Origin: Planctomycetota bacterium
GTDB taxonomy: Bacteria; Planctomycetota; Planctomycetia; Isosphaerales; Isosphaeraceae
Assembly: GCA_021791715.1 (NCBI GenBank)
Contig: JAJYWB010000077.1
Span: forward strand, 1-32,726
Direction of reading: 5' to 3'
Length of the DNA: 32,726 nucleotides
Shown here piece by piece: positions 15,338 to 24,580 of the stretch (the first letter of the stretch is position 1; the number at the start of each line of letters is the position of its first letter). The position numbers and the translations under genes were made by a program. The notes beneath the pieces are model-generated. The model was not told the origin of the DNA. It was given only the letters and a program-made list of their open reading frames with translations, and did no database searches.

Positions 15338-17599
15338 GTGCGTCTTGACGATCCACATCGAACCGCGGGCGCGAACCAAGGATCACGCGATCGATCGCGG
15401 AGCGTATCGCATGCTTCGTATACCGATCCGCAATCGCGTCCGAATCGTTACGGGGCTCTCGCGTGGATCCTTCCCACGGGGATCGCGCTTTCGTCGATTT
15501 CGATCTGGCTCGTGCCGCCGTATCTGGCGCTGATGTGTTTATTATTATACTGGCCCGAGTGGCGCGCCGAGGCGAAGGCCAAGGCGCGACGAGCTTCGCT
15601 CGCGAACCAGGGCGCGCTCGCGTTGATCGATCGATCGCACGCGCACGCGGGATCGCCGCGGTTCGAACGCGCGACCGCGGCGAAAGCCGGCGAACATCTC
15701 GTCAATCAACCAGAATATCAATATGTAGGTGAAAACAGTTCATCCGCCGGCGACGGCGCCGCGACCGCGATCGTCGAGGTCGAATCTGCGGGTTCGAGCG
15801 ACGAAACTCCCGCGAAGCCGAAGCGAGGTCGCGGACGAGGCCGACCGCGAACGAAACGGCCCCCCGTCGAAATCGATCTCGATCGAATCGACACATCGGC
15901 GTGGGTTCAGGTGAAACCCGGCAAGTTCGTACGGATCGAGGAGGCGGGTTCCGAGGCCGCGCCGTTTCTCGCTCCCACGTCCGTCGAAACGAGCGAATCA
16001 AACGAATCGATTGATATCACCGCTCTCAAACGATCGGACGAACCGGAAACCGCGGATGAAGGAGAACCCTCGGTCAAAGGCGTCGATGAGAGAATCTCGC
16101 TCGAAACCGCCGGTGCGAATCCTTCGCAAGACGGCGTCGCGGATTCAAACCGCGAATCGCTCGAGGTTCAAGCCGACGATCGAATCCATGAAGAAAAGTA
16201 TGAAAGTTCAGTTGATTGTTTAGCTTCTCAAACGATCGACGCAGGGCGTTCCGAGAGCGAACTTAAATATCAAGTTGATGAACAATTATTAGTCTATGAT
16301 CATCAAAAGGATTCCGGGGTAATCGGGTCGGAATCGGAAACGATCGATTTGGAAGCCCGCGTCGCGGCTTTTGAAGACGTCTCCGAGGCGGTCGGCGAAC
16401 GCGACGAGGCGACTTCAACCGAGGAGGCCATCGAGTTTAACGACGGTTCGGCGTCTGTCGATCCGTTATCGAGCGAATCCGAGCTCGAGTTCCACGACGT
16501 ATCGATCCCCGTCGATTCGTCTTTATCCGAGGCTGAGATCGAGTTTGAAGACGTCTCGACCCCCGTCGATCGGTCTTTATCCGATGCGGAGCTCGAGTTC
16601 CACGACGTCTCGATCCCCGTCGATCGGTCTTTATCCGATGCGGAGCTCGAGTTCCACGACGCGGCGGAACATATCGAAGCTTCGATCGCCGAGCGAGAGA
16701 TCGCGGCGATCGAATTGAGGGAGGATTCGGAGGTCGTCGATCCGATCGAACGCGAGATCGCGGCGCCGATCGATCGAGCGGGCGAACCGTCGATTCCCTC
16801 CAACGAAACACCGTTTGACGCTCTCTTGAATGATGATAATAAGATATCGGTTTCCGATGTAGATTTCACGGTAAACGATAGTTCGATGGATGCCGTTCGA
16901 CGGCCGGTCGCCGATCAAGGTCGACCGACGGCCGACGACCGTCGGAACACGAACGACGAAACCGAATCGCTTACGGACGAAACCGAGATCGCGAGTTCGG
17001 GTTCAATCGAATCCTCCCGCGAAGTCGATATGTACGATCCCGACGATTCCGAATTTCAAGCGGTCGACGATTCGAGCGATCTCGGCGACGAGATCGACGC
17101 TTCGGAGGTCGAGGAATTTGGGATCGATACGGCGTTCATCGACAAAGCGGAAGGCGAAGAATCGCGAATCGTCGAGGAGACGATCGAAGTCGCTCGCGAC
17201 TTTTCGGTCGCCGAATCGACAGAGAACGCGCATTCCAACCAAGAACCCGAGCCGGTTCCATCAAGAGACGACGAACGGAAGACCGCGGAGGATCGCGACG
17301 AAACGACCTTGATCGACTTCAAAACGGATGAGGTTTCGCAAGAATCTCAATTCGATTATGATTATGATCAAGAGTCGCTCGTCGAGGAATCCGCGGGGGT
17401 TGTGAACGACGATCGAGCGCGGCATCGCGCCCTCCACTCGACGAACGTTCACAGGAACGGGATTGATCGAAGCGGACGCGGGGGGAATCGATCGGGATCG
17501 CGGCGACGTGTCGCGCCGCGGTCGCGCTCGGTCGTGGGACGACCGTTTTGGTCGCCCCGACGTCTCGCGCGTCCTTACGTTTCGAGGGCGCCTCCGTGA
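15338..17599 (+). CDS. Long acidic membrane protein with AT-hook-like patch and 18-residue repeats
   Basis: This 753-residue protein of unknown function starts at GTG 15338. Residues 41-71 form a hydrophobic segment, likely one or two membrane passes. Residues 160-176 read K-P-K-R-G-R-G-R-G-R-P-R-T-K-R-P-P, an AT-hook-like basic patch, followed by W-V-Q-V-K-P-G-K-F-V-R-I-E-E. The remaining 550 residues are dominated by Asp, Glu and Ser and look disordered. Just over four copies of an 18-residue unit with E-L-E-F-H-D-V-S-I-P-V-D lie near residues 364-441. The last 50 residues switch to strongly basic. The charge layout suggests a cytoplasmic acidic tail that could bind basic partners or nucleic acid; this is inference. 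Confidence 0.75.
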   Translation: MRLDDPHRTAGANQGSRDRSRSVSHASYTDPQSRPNRYGALAWILPTGIALSSISIWLVPPYLALMCLLLYWPEWRAEAKAKARRASLANQGALALIDRSHAHAGSPRFERATAAKAGEHLVNQPEYQYVGENSSSAGDGAATAIVEVESAGSSDETPAKPKRGRGRGRPRTKRPPVEIDLDRIDTSAWVQVKPGKFVRIEEAGSEAAPFLAPTSVETSESNESIDITALKRSDEPETADEGEPSVKGVDERISLETAGANPSQDGVADSNRESLEVQADDRIHEEKYESSVDCLASQTIDAGRSESELKYQVDEQLLVYDHQKDSGVIGSESETIDLEARVAAFEDVSEAVGERDEATSTEEAIEFNDGSASVDPLSSESELEFHDVSIPVDSSLSEAEIEFEDVSTPVDRSLSDAELEFHDVSIPVDRSLSDAELEFHDAAEHIEASIAEREIAAIELREDSEVVDPIEREIAAPIDRAGEPSIPSNETPFDALLNDDNKISVSDVDFTVNDSSMDAVRRPVADQGRPTADDRRNTNDETESLTDETEIASSGSIESSREVDMYDPDDSEFQAVDDSSDLGDEIDASEVEEFGIDTAFIDKAEGEESRIVEETIEVARDFSVAESTENAHSNQEPEPVPSRDDERKTAEDRDETTLIDFKTDEVSQESQFDYDYDQESLVEESAGVVNDDRARHRALHSTNVHRNGIDRSGRGGNRSGSRRRVAPRSRSVVGRPFWSPRRLARPYVSRAPP
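16427..16660 (+). repeat. 54-bp in-frame tandem repeat
   Basis: A degenerate first unit (16427-16480) is followed by units at 16481-16534, 16535-16588 and 16589-16642 and a partial copy to 16660. The last full unit and the partial copy are almost unchanged, so the array expanded recently from its right end. It encodes the 18-residue E-L-E-F-H-D-V-S-I-P-V-D repeat. Confidence 0.85.
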
Positions 17600-18023
17600 T
17601 CGGCGCTTCGGGCGAAGAAGGCGCGCTTTCTCCTAATCATCTCGCAGTGAACGATCTTGTTTTTATAATCATTAAAGCAATCATATCATAAAATCTTTGG
17701 TGTTTACGAGAACCGACTTGGAACGTTCGTTTCCCGGCGGGTTCTTGACACGCCCCGTACGTCTTGTACTTTAGCATATACGGTGAGAGGATGGATCAGT
17801 AGAAACGGAACGCTGAGGATCCCTTTCCGTAGCCTTTTGATACGATCTCGGTTCTGTTGAACGATCGACGGAAACAATTCCCCCCCCGTCATTGATCGAT
17901 GCGATCGTTTTCCGCGCCCCGCGTTCGAATCGGTGCGCGTTTTTTTGAAGATTCGGTTCGAATCTCTCATCGAACTTTCAATGCCGACGAATCCGACGAC
18001 GACGTCTTCAACCACAATGATGC
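17600..18023. other. Upstream region of the sigma/kinase operon
   Basis: No gene is supported. An in-frame extension of the sigma gene reaches back to 17899 but has no ribosome site and looks untranslated. The likely promoter at 17745-17772 is listed separately. Confidence 0.45.
17745..17772 (+). promoter_or_regulatory. Candidate sigma-70 promoter
   Basis: A perfect TTGACA (17745-17750) is followed after 16 bp by TACTTT, a weak -10 box. It lies about 260 bp before the sigma-factor ATG. A long leader would result, so another promoter may exist. Confidence 0.35.
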
Positions 18024-18036
18024 GGGGAGGGACGAG

Positions 18037-18579
18037 ATGACGAATCACGAACGCATCGAGGATCATCGAGGCGAACTGATTCTTCTGGCGCGTGTTTTGT
18101 TGTTCAAGCAGCGGATTCGCGATCAAATCGACCCCGAGGATCTTGTACAGGCGACGATGGTGCTCGCGATCAAAAACTTTCATCAGTTCCAGGGCGACGA
18201 TAAAGAGTCTTTGGCGGCGTGGTTGCGGAGGATTTTGTTGAACGTTTTCAACGACAAGGTTCGGCGAATTCGGCGTGCGAATCGCAACGGATTCACGGCG
18301 AAGAGCCTTGACGAATCGGTGTCGTTGATCGATCGCGTTCTGACCGAGGATTCGTCGACTCCCGGACGCAAGGCGATTGTCGAGGAGGATAAATCGAGGC
18401 TCGTCGCGTGTCTCGCGACGCTCGACGAACGCGAAAGCATGGCGATCATCCTCCGATTTTGGAACGGCCTCAAATTCTCCGAGGTCGGCGCCGAGATGGG
18501 GTGCACCGAGAAGGCCGCGTCGGCGCTTGTTTACAGAGGTCTCGCGCGGCTTCGCGAACTCTTGAAGAGCGAGGATTGA
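18037..18579 (+). CDS. ECF-type sigma factor of the kinase-linked planctomycete group
   Basis: The ATG at 18037 is chosen because G-G-G-G-A-G-G lies six bases upstream (18024-18030); the product is 180 residues. Region 2 shows D-Q-I-D-P-E-D-L-V-Q-A-T-M-V-L-A and L-A-A-W-L-R-R-I-L-L-N. Region 4 shows L-D-E-R-E-S-M-A-I-I-L-R-F-W-N-G-L-K-F-S-E-V-G-A-E-M-G-C-T-E-K-A-A-S-A-L, the DNA-recognition helix-turn-helix. The kinase gene starts only 4 bp after its stop, so the two are cotranscribed. Pairing of an ECF sigma with a Ser/Thr kinase is known from planctomycetes and suggests control by phosphorylation rather than by an anti-sigma factor; that link is inferred here. Confidence 0.92.
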   Translation: MTNHERIEDHRGELILLARVLLFKQRIRDQIDPEDLVQATMVLAIKNFHQFQGDDKESLAAWLRRILLNVFNDKVRRIRRANRNGFTAKSLDESVSLIDRVLTEDSSTPGRKAIVEEDKSRLVACLATLDERESMAIILRFWNGLKFSEVGAEMGCTEKAASALVYRGLARLRELLKSED

Positions 18580-18583
18580 CGCG

Positions 18584-21500
18584 ATGGAAAACGGCGAGCC
18601 CGATCACGGTAATCTTTCAACAATCATCTACCACTATTGTATGGAGATCGAGCGAACGAACTCCGCGGACCTGGAGGCGATTCGCCAGGAGGCGCTGCGT
18701 CGGCATCCCGAACACGCCGATATGTTGCGCGATCATTTCGAGAATGAGGATTTCGGCCGAATGCTCGCGGTCTCGAACGGCCGCCGTGAGGAGGGCGCCG
18801 TGCTTCGAAAAATCGCCGGGTATACGTTGATCGATCTGATCGGCTCGGGAGGATCGGGTGAAGTGTACAAGGCGAGACACGACGAAACGAAACGCGTCGT
18901 CGCGCTCAAGACGCTTCAACTCGGCCGAGTCGACGACGAAACCCTGGCGCGGCTCGAGAACGAATTCCGGGTCATCGCCGGTCTCGATCACCCGAATATT
19001 ATCGAAATTTATGATTATCAAAAAATAGAAGGAAATCTGTATTACACGATGAGGTACGTCGAGGGGGACGACCTCAATCGTCGTCTTCGCGAGTTCCAGC
19101 GCGATCCCGTGCTCGCCGCGCGGATCGTCCTTCAGATCGCCGAGGCGATCCGCCACGCGCACCAACGAAACGTCCTCCATCGCGATTTAAAACCGTCGAA
19201 CGTGATGTTGGATAAGTTTAATAAAGTCTATGTTTGTGATTTCGGTTTGGCGAAGCGACTCGGCGAGGAAAGCGATTTGACGGCGACGGGGGCGATTTTG
19301 GGAACGCCTTCTTATATGTCGCCCGAACAGGCGCTCGGCGAGAAAGACGCGATTTCAGAACTTACCGATATTTACGGGATAGGAGCGATTTTATACGCGC
19401 TCCTGGCGGGCAAACCGCCGTTCGACGGAGGCAAGCCTTCGAGCACGATCCGCCTTGTCGCCGACCGCGAACCGACTCCGCCGACGAAGTTCAATCCGAT
19501 GATTCCCCGCGACCTTGAGGTGATCCGTTACAAGGCGATGGAACGCGATCCCAGACGCCGCTACGCGTCGGCGGGCGAACTCGCCGACGATCTTCGGCGA
19601 TTCATCGAGGGAAGGCCGATCCGAGCCCGCTCCGTATCGTGGCCGACTCGCGTGTCGATGTGGGCGCGCCGAGAACCCGTGCTGTCGTCGCTCGCGGGAG
19701 GGCTCTTCGTCACGCTGATCGTCGCGATCGTCGTTGTTTCGCTGGCGCTTCGTGAAACGCTGAAAGAACGCAACCTCAAAGAAAAAGAACGAATCTCCGC
19801 CGAATCGGCGCGGAAAGCCGCCGAGCTGAACGAACGCAAGGCGCGCGAACTGGCGCAAATCTCGGGGCTCAGGCTCGCGTATCAACACTGGCGCCACGGC
19901 GACGTTCGTAACGCGCGTCAATTTTTTGACGATTACCGATCGGGACCCGTCGCTCCGACGGGAGTTTTCCAATTCGCGTGGGGACGGCTCGATCGAATCG
20001 CGCGTCCGGCGCGCGGAATCAAAATCCGCAAAGATGTTCGCCCCGCGTTCTCGCCCGACGGTCGTTCGCTCGTTTGCGTCGAACCCGACCGATCAATCAC
20101 GCTGCTCGATACACAATATTATTCAAGAATATATACAGAATTAATCTCAGAAGATATCGAAGCGCTCGCGTTCGTCGACGGCGGTAAAACGTTGATCGGT
20201 TACGACTCGACGGGAGACGCGACGGTTTGGGAGGTCGAGCCGTATCGGCTCGTTCGGCTCGACCTCGCGCGCGGGTCGAAAAAACGGACGGGAGACGAAG
20301 TCGCATTTGTCGGCGAATCGCTCGTGTTCGTCGATCGAAAGGGCGGGATCGCGGGATCGAACCGATTGGAAACTCGGTATTCGTTTTATCAAAATATCGG
20401 CGACGAGAACGCGACCGCCGAGGTTCGCGTATCGCGCGGCGGAATCGATCCCTGGGGGATCTCGGCCGACGGCGGAACGTTGGCGGTCGGCTCGCGCGAC
20501 GGTCGAATCGAATTCTTCGACGGATCGCGCTGGGAAACCCGCTCGGAATGGAAAATCGGTTTCGCCCCCGCGTCGCTCGCGCTCGATCGGAGCGGCTCGA
20601 CCGTCGCGGTCGCCGACTCCGCGGGATCGATTTTCGTCCTCGATCGCGGGTCCAAAAAACAAAATCAGCTCGCGGGTCACGTCGGCGCGGCGCGTTCGCT
20701 CGCGTTCGCCCCCGACGGCCTCGTCGTCGTTTCGGCGGGAGACGACGGAGTCGCCCGCGTCTGGAATATCCAGAATCAAGAATCCGTGAACATTTTGAGA
20801 GGTCACGAACGACCGATCGTTCACGCGACGTTCTCTCCCGACGGATTGCGCGTCGCGACGGTGGACGACGACGGACTTTTATGCGTGCGCGACGCGCGCG
20901 AGCGGCTGGAAAGCGAGAGCCTCGTCGGTTCGACGGCTCCCGCGGGACCGATCGCGGTCTCTCCCGACGGCGGCCTGATCGCGGTCGCCGCCCGCGATCA
21001 TTCGCTCCGCCTCCTCGACTCCGCCGATCTCGGCGAATACAAACATCAATATGGAGATATCAGCGAAATTATATCGATCAAGTTCTCGCCGAAAGGCGAA
21101 ATGATCTCGACTCTCTCGACCTCCGGAATAGTTACAAGTCGTTATGTTCAACCAAGAAAATACAAATATCGTGAAGATAAAATATGGAGTCGTAGTAAAA
21201 TTCTCGCGATGGATTATATCGACGAACGAGGAACGATCGCGACGGTGTGCGACGACGGCGTGCTGAGGTTTTGGGAGGTCGAGTCGGGGCGCGAGATCGA
21301 TTCGGCGCAGGCTCATCGTGGAGCGATCACGTCGCTTGCGACCGACCCCAAAACGAGACGCGCCGCGACCTCGGGCGTCGATCATGAAATCAAAATTTGG
21401 AAGTATGACGATCATGACCGCCTGAAAGGCCGAACGATCGCGCGCGATCTTGAAGTTAAAGCGCTCGCGTTCGCACCCGACGGAGAGAGATTGGCGGCGA

Positions 21501-22894
21501 TCGACCCCTCGGGAGACGTTTTGATTCTAAACGGCGAAGGATCGATTGATAGAAAGATCGGTCGATTGCGTTCAGGCGTTCATACGATTGTTTTCTCACC
21601 CGACGGTTCGTTGCTCGCGACCGAGGAGGGGGATTTTATCGTTCGCTTGTGGAATTGGCGCACGGGCGAATTGTTTCGCGAGTTGTGGAACAACGGCGAG
21701 CAAGGGATCGGCCTCGCGTTTTCTCCCCGCGACGGCGCGATTTATTGCGTGGGTCGGGGCGAGATGCTCAAGGTGTGGGACGCCAAAACGTGGGATATCC
21801 GCGCCGTGATGGGCAAGCCGAGCGGACCGATCGTCGGATTGGCGTTCGACCCCGCGGGAGAATCGCTCCTCGGCGTCGTCTCGGATTCTTATAATGTTTC
21901 ACGCTTTCATGTCCCGATCGGTCCCAGGGAGGGGATCGCGATTGATCGACGCGTATCGACTCCGCTTTTAATGGAATATGATCAAGGAGCGGTCGGTCGA
22001 ACCCGGCGGATTTCGCGATCGTTGATGAATTCGACCGGGTATGCGATCGCCTCGGCTCGTTCCGCCGACGAGAGGGTTTTGGCGATCTCGAACGAGGACG
22101 GTCAGGTGATCGTTTACGACATAGCCTCGCGATCGATTCGGTCCGAATGTTTCTTGCGGAACGTCGATAAAGTTTATCGAAATATTATCAATATTGGGAT
22201 TGAGCATTTTCCGATTAAGCGCGATTATTCGCGGGTGGATCGCGCGGTATCGGTCGCTTTGAGCCCGAACGGCGAAACGCTGGCGACATTGAGCGGGCGC
22301 GACCATGTTGTGACGTTGTGGGACGTTCGATCGCGCGAGGCGAAGGCGATCGAGCGATTGCCGAAGGGGCCCGGGGTTTACGGGAGGGTCGCATACTCGC
22401 CCGACGGCGATTATCTCGCGGTCGTTGATAACGAGACGCAGGTGCGGTTGTGGTCGATCGCCGAGAGGCGTTGGGTGGCGACGTTGGCGGATTCGACAAG
22501 TCCTGTTACGAGTTTGCGGTTTTCGCGCGACGCAAGTTTGTTGGCGATCGGCGGTCGCGGCGGGTCGATTGTGATCTGGTCTGGCAAGAAGGAATCGGGG
22601 GGTTGGTCGCGAGCGACCGAGCGGTCTCGGCTGTTGGGTCATTCGGGGGTGGTGCACTCACTCTGTTTCACGCCCGACGGTTCGGGATTGGCGAGCGGCG
22701 GCGACGATCGATCGATCCGGATCTGGGATTTGAATCACGAGCTCGAGTTGGCGACGTTCGACGGGCACGCGGGTTCTGTTTTGGCGCTCGAGTTTTCGCG
22801 CGACGGCGGCGTGCTCGCGTCTGGGGGCTCGACCCCCGCCGGCGGCGGCGAGATCTTGTTGTGGCGGAGCGAGAAAGAAAAAGGCCCGCGCTGA
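18584..22894 (+). CDS. Transmembrane Ser/Thr protein kinase with C-terminal WD40 propellers
   Basis: This 1436-residue protein has a helical N-terminus (1-75) typical of sigma-linked planctomycete kinases. The kinase domain follows (about 78-342): glycine loop G-S-G-G-S-G-E-V (87-94), Lys109, H-R-D-L-K-P-S-N (Asp201), D-F-G (219-221) and S-P-E-Q-A, so it should be active. One membrane helix (about 367-389) and a charged coiled coil (about 390-428) connect to a region from about 485 to the end made of WD40-type repeats with F-S-P-D-G and R-[LIV]-W signatures. The repeat number suggests two or more propellers. The kinase is predicted in the cytoplasm and the propellers outside, acting as a sensor. 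The ribosome site lies inside the sigma gene's end. Confidence 0.93.
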   Translation: MENGEPDHGNLSTIIYHYCMEIERTNSADLEAIRQEALRRHPEHADMLRDHFENEDFGRMLAVSNGRREEGAVLRKIAGYTLIDLIGSGGSGEVYKARHDETKRVVALKTLQLGRVDDETLARLENEFRVIAGLDHPNIIEIYDYQKIEGNLYYTMRYVEGDDLNRRLREFQRDPVLAARIVLQIAEAIRHAHQRNVLHRDLKPSNVMLDKFNKVYVCDFGLAKRLGEESDLTATGAILGTPSYMSPEQALGEKDAISELTDIYGIGAILYALLAGKPPFDGGKPSSTIRLVADREPTPPTKFNPMIPRDLEVIRYKAMERDPRRRYASAGELADDLRRFIEGRPIRARSVSWPTRVSMWARREPVLSSLAGGLFVTLIVAIVVVSLALRETLKERNLKEKERISAESARKAAELNERKARELAQISGLRLAYQHWRHGDVRNARQFFDDYRSGPVAPTGVFQFAWGRLDRIARPARGIKIRKDVRPAFSPDGRSLVCVEPDRSITLLDTQYYSRIYTELISEDIEALAFVDGGKTLIGYDSTGDATVWEVEPYRLVRLDLARGSKKRTGDEVAFVGESLVFVDRKGGIAGSNRLETRYSFYQNIGDENATAEVRVSRGGIDPWGISADGGTLAVGSRDGRIEFFDGSRWETRSEWKIGFAPASLALDRSGSTVAVADSAGSIFVLDRGSKKQNQLAGHVGAARSLAFAPDGLVVVSAGDDGVARVWNIQNQESVNILRGHERPIVHATFSPDGLRVATVDDDGLLCVRDARERLESESLVGSTAPAGPIAVSPDGGLIAVAARDHSLRLLDSADLGEYKHQYGDISEIISIKFSPKGEMISTLSTSGIVTSRYVQPRKYKYREDKIWSRSKILAMDYIDERGTIATVCDDGVLRFWEVESGREIDSAQAHRGAITSLATDPKTRRAATSGVDHEIKIWKYDDHDRLKGRTIARDLEVKALAFAPDGERLAAIDPSGDVLILNGEGSIDRKIGRLRSGVHTIVFSPDGSLLATEEGDFIVRLWNWRTGELFRELWNNGEQGIGLAFSPRDGAIYCVGRGEMLKVWDAKTWDIRAVMGKPSGPIVGLAFDPAGESLLGVVSDSYNVSRFHVPIGPREGIAIDRRVSTPLLMEYDQGAVGRTRRISRSLMNSTGYAIASARSADERVLAISNEDGQVIVYDIASRSIRSECFLRNVDKVYRNIINIGIEHFPIKRDYSRVDRAVSVALSPNGETLATLSGRDHVVTLWDVRSREAKAIERLPKGPGVYGRVAYSPDGDYLAVVDNETQVRLWSIAERRWVATLADSTSPVTSLRFSRDASLLAIGGRGGSIVIWSGKKESGGWSRATERSRLLGHSGVVHSLCFTPDGSGLASGGDDRSIRIWDLNHELELATFDGHAGSVLALEFSRDGGVLASGGSTPAGGGEILLWRSEKEKGPR

Positions 22895-23207
22895 GGTTCA
22901 AGACGAGTGAGAGACTGGTTCGAAACCTCCGGGGAATCTCTGGTTTGCGAGAATCGAGTGAACGACGAGAATAGCAGATCCATAAAACTTCTTCGAAAAT
23001 TGGAAAAAACTTGGGGAGAAATCTTTCGGCGAGCGTCTTTATTAAATAGACAGATCGATGATTCAATTGAGCTAAAGCAGAACGGGTCGTATTCCGTTCA
23101 TGGTCTCTTTTGGTCATTTAGAGAATATATACACAAAACATGTAATTCTCTAAACTAAAAAGATGCCTCTACGCAAGCTGATTGTTTTATCACTGTCTCT
23201 ATTCATG
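22895..23207. other. AT-richer intergenic region before the caspase-like gene
   Basis: Base composition falls sharply after about 22960. No gene or clear terminator is seen. A promoter for the following gene is likely here; G-A-G-A-A-T-A-T-A-T-A-C near 23120 is a possible AT-rich box. Confidence 0.4.
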
Positions 23208-23219
23208 AGGAGCTCGGAG

Positions 23220-24236
23220 ATGAAAAGAACGCAAGTTAGTCTCGTCATTCTCGGCCTCTTTTTCGGATTCATCGCTCATGAATCAAGGGCTTGTTTCTTC
23301 TGCAAAAAATGCAGGCCGAACAATTGTCAACCTCAGATCATTCCTCCCACTTCCGGAGATTTCGTCCCATATCTTTATGGCGGGCGTTGCAATGTACCAC
23401 TGAAACGAATCCAGTCCGTTTTCTTACTGACAAGCAAGGATCGATTCTATACCGACAATGGCGAACCTACTTATTTTAGAAAAGAGGTTTGCGACCAGGT
23501 TCGAGAAATGATGAAGGGGTACTTAAAAAATATTGTCCTAGATGATCCCGATACCCACGCCCAAGTTCTGAATCCGATTGTTCTAGAAGATGATAATGCA
23601 ACATATGAGAAACTTGTCGATGCTTTCAATAATATAGAAGTTCGCCCTTCGGACTGTTTGGTTTTTTTCTATTCTGGGCATGGAGCGATCGACAATCAAA
23701 ACCATTATATAAGCATATCTATATTCGACAAGGTTAAGGATCGTGCTCCAAGGTATTCAAGGAATATCTGGCACCAAGAGCTAAGGAATTTGGTGATCAA
23801 TAAACATCCTGGTTTAGGTGTAATCATTACATCAAGTTGTGCGACTGAATTGATATTTCGTGCGTTCCCCACCGCACAGGCTCCAGTTGCAGTAAAACCC
23901 TCAGGTTTGCATCCATCGCGTGATTTGTTTTTGATGCATAGAGGTTTAGTTGATATTAATGGCTGTAGTCCCGGAGAGACGACTATTAGTCCGATTTTTA
24001 CTGAGTCATTTAAATATATTCTAAGCCCTGATCAGAATTATGTCAGTAAAGACGAGATTGATAATATAAGATCAGATGGATTTATTGAGTGGATCGAGGC
24101 TTTTCCTGTATTGAGGGATAAAACTAATGCTAAACGAATCGAGATTGATAAAAAAAATTCAAAACCTTCTATCGGGGAACATCCTTTTCCTTTCTTTCTA
24201 CCATCAGGAGATATATACTATGACTTTCATATATAA
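23220..24236 (+). CDS. Secreted caspase-like (peptidase C14) protein
   Basis: The ATG at 23220 is preferred because AGGAG (23208-23212) lies seven bases upstream; the open frame begins at 23163. The protein is 338 residues with a signal peptide (about 4-24, ending S-R-A) followed by a cysteine cluster C-F-F-C-K-K-C-R-P-N-N-C. D-C-L-V-F-F-Y-S-G-H-G carries the expected catalytic His154, and G-V-I-I-T-S-S-C-A-T-E the expected Cys207, the caspase/metacaspase dyad at normal spacing. The usual D-x-C-H-S-G context is not kept, so specificity and even activity are open. The gene is clearly poorer in GC than its neighbours and uses many A/T-ending codons, which suggests transfer. It lies just after the kinase gene but has its own ribosome site. 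Confidence 0.8.
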   Translation: MKRTQVSLVILGLFFGFIAHESRACFFCKKCRPNNCQPQIIPPTSGDFVPYLYGGRCNVPLKRIQSVFLLTSKDRFYTDNGEPTYFRKEVCDQVREMMKGYLKNIVLDDPDTHAQVLNPIVLEDDNATYEKLVDAFNNIEVRPSDCLVFFYSGHGAIDNQNHYISISIFDKVKDRAPRYSRNIWHQELRNLVINKHPGLGVIITSSCATELIFRAFPTAQAPVAVKPSGLHPSRDLFLMHRGLVDINGCSPGETTISPIFTESFKYILSPDQNYVSKDEIDNIRSDGFIEWIEAFPVLRDKTNAKRIEIDKKNSKPSIGEHPFPFFLPSGDIYYDFHI

Positions 24237-24290
24237 AATCAAATAATATACGAACAAAAAGGAAGTAAAGTATTCTTATATAATACCTAA

Positions 24291-24325
24291 GAGCCGGCTA
24301 CTATCAATTAGATATTCGCCGGCTC
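24291..24325 (+). terminator. Hairpin after the caspase-like gene
   Basis: GAGCCGGC (24291-24298) pairs perfectly with GCCGGCTC (24318-24325) across a 19-base loop. It lies 55 bp after the stop. The right arm is part of the nspC remnant, and there is no T tract, so its role as a terminator is uncertain. Confidence 0.3.
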
Positions 24326-24405
24326 GGCGGTGCCTAAGAACGCCACGCAATCGTGATAAGTAAACCGCCGGCGCTCGATCATGCGGTCGTCATCGGAGAT
24401 CGAAT
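24318..24405 (-). pseudogene. Decayed copy of the nspC 3' end
   Basis: These 88 bases match 25215-25302, the C-terminal coding end of nspC, at about 76 positions without gaps and in the same orientation. The copy carries a stop-generating change and no longer continues into the rest of the gene. It is a remnant left by duplication. Confidence 0.8.
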
Positions 24406-24436
24406 CATGAGTTTTTAGATAAGCTTCTGAGAGATT

Positions 24437-24580
24437 CAATCCTGCCAATCGAGCTTGGCGATCGGCGGCGAAGATCGATACGGATTAGCGTATTTGAATC
24501 ACGAGCTCGATTGGTCGACTTTAGACAAGCACGCTGGTTCGGATTCAACACTCAAGTTTACTCGCTGTGCTGCCCCGCCC
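24437..24580 (+). pseudogene. Decayed copy of the kinase-WD40 3' end
   Basis: The block around 24455-24560 matches the kinase gene near 22691-22800 in the same orientation, including the identical run T-T-T-G-A-A-T-C-A-C-G-A-G-C-T-C-G-A and the following G-C-A-C-G-C-x-G-G-T-T-C. Small insertions and deletions break the frame. Similarity fades on both sides, at about 24437 and 24580. The DUF4214 ORF begins inside this remnant. Confidence 0.75.

Noticed and set aside
20227..21174. 315-codon plus-strand frame inside the kinase-WD40 gene
   Set aside because: It is a very arginine-rich alternative frame of WD40-coding DNA.
23163..23219. Upstream ATG for the caspase-like gene
   Set aside because: The longer start has no ribosome site, while AGGAG precedes the ATG at 23220 at correct spacing and leaves a normal signal peptide.
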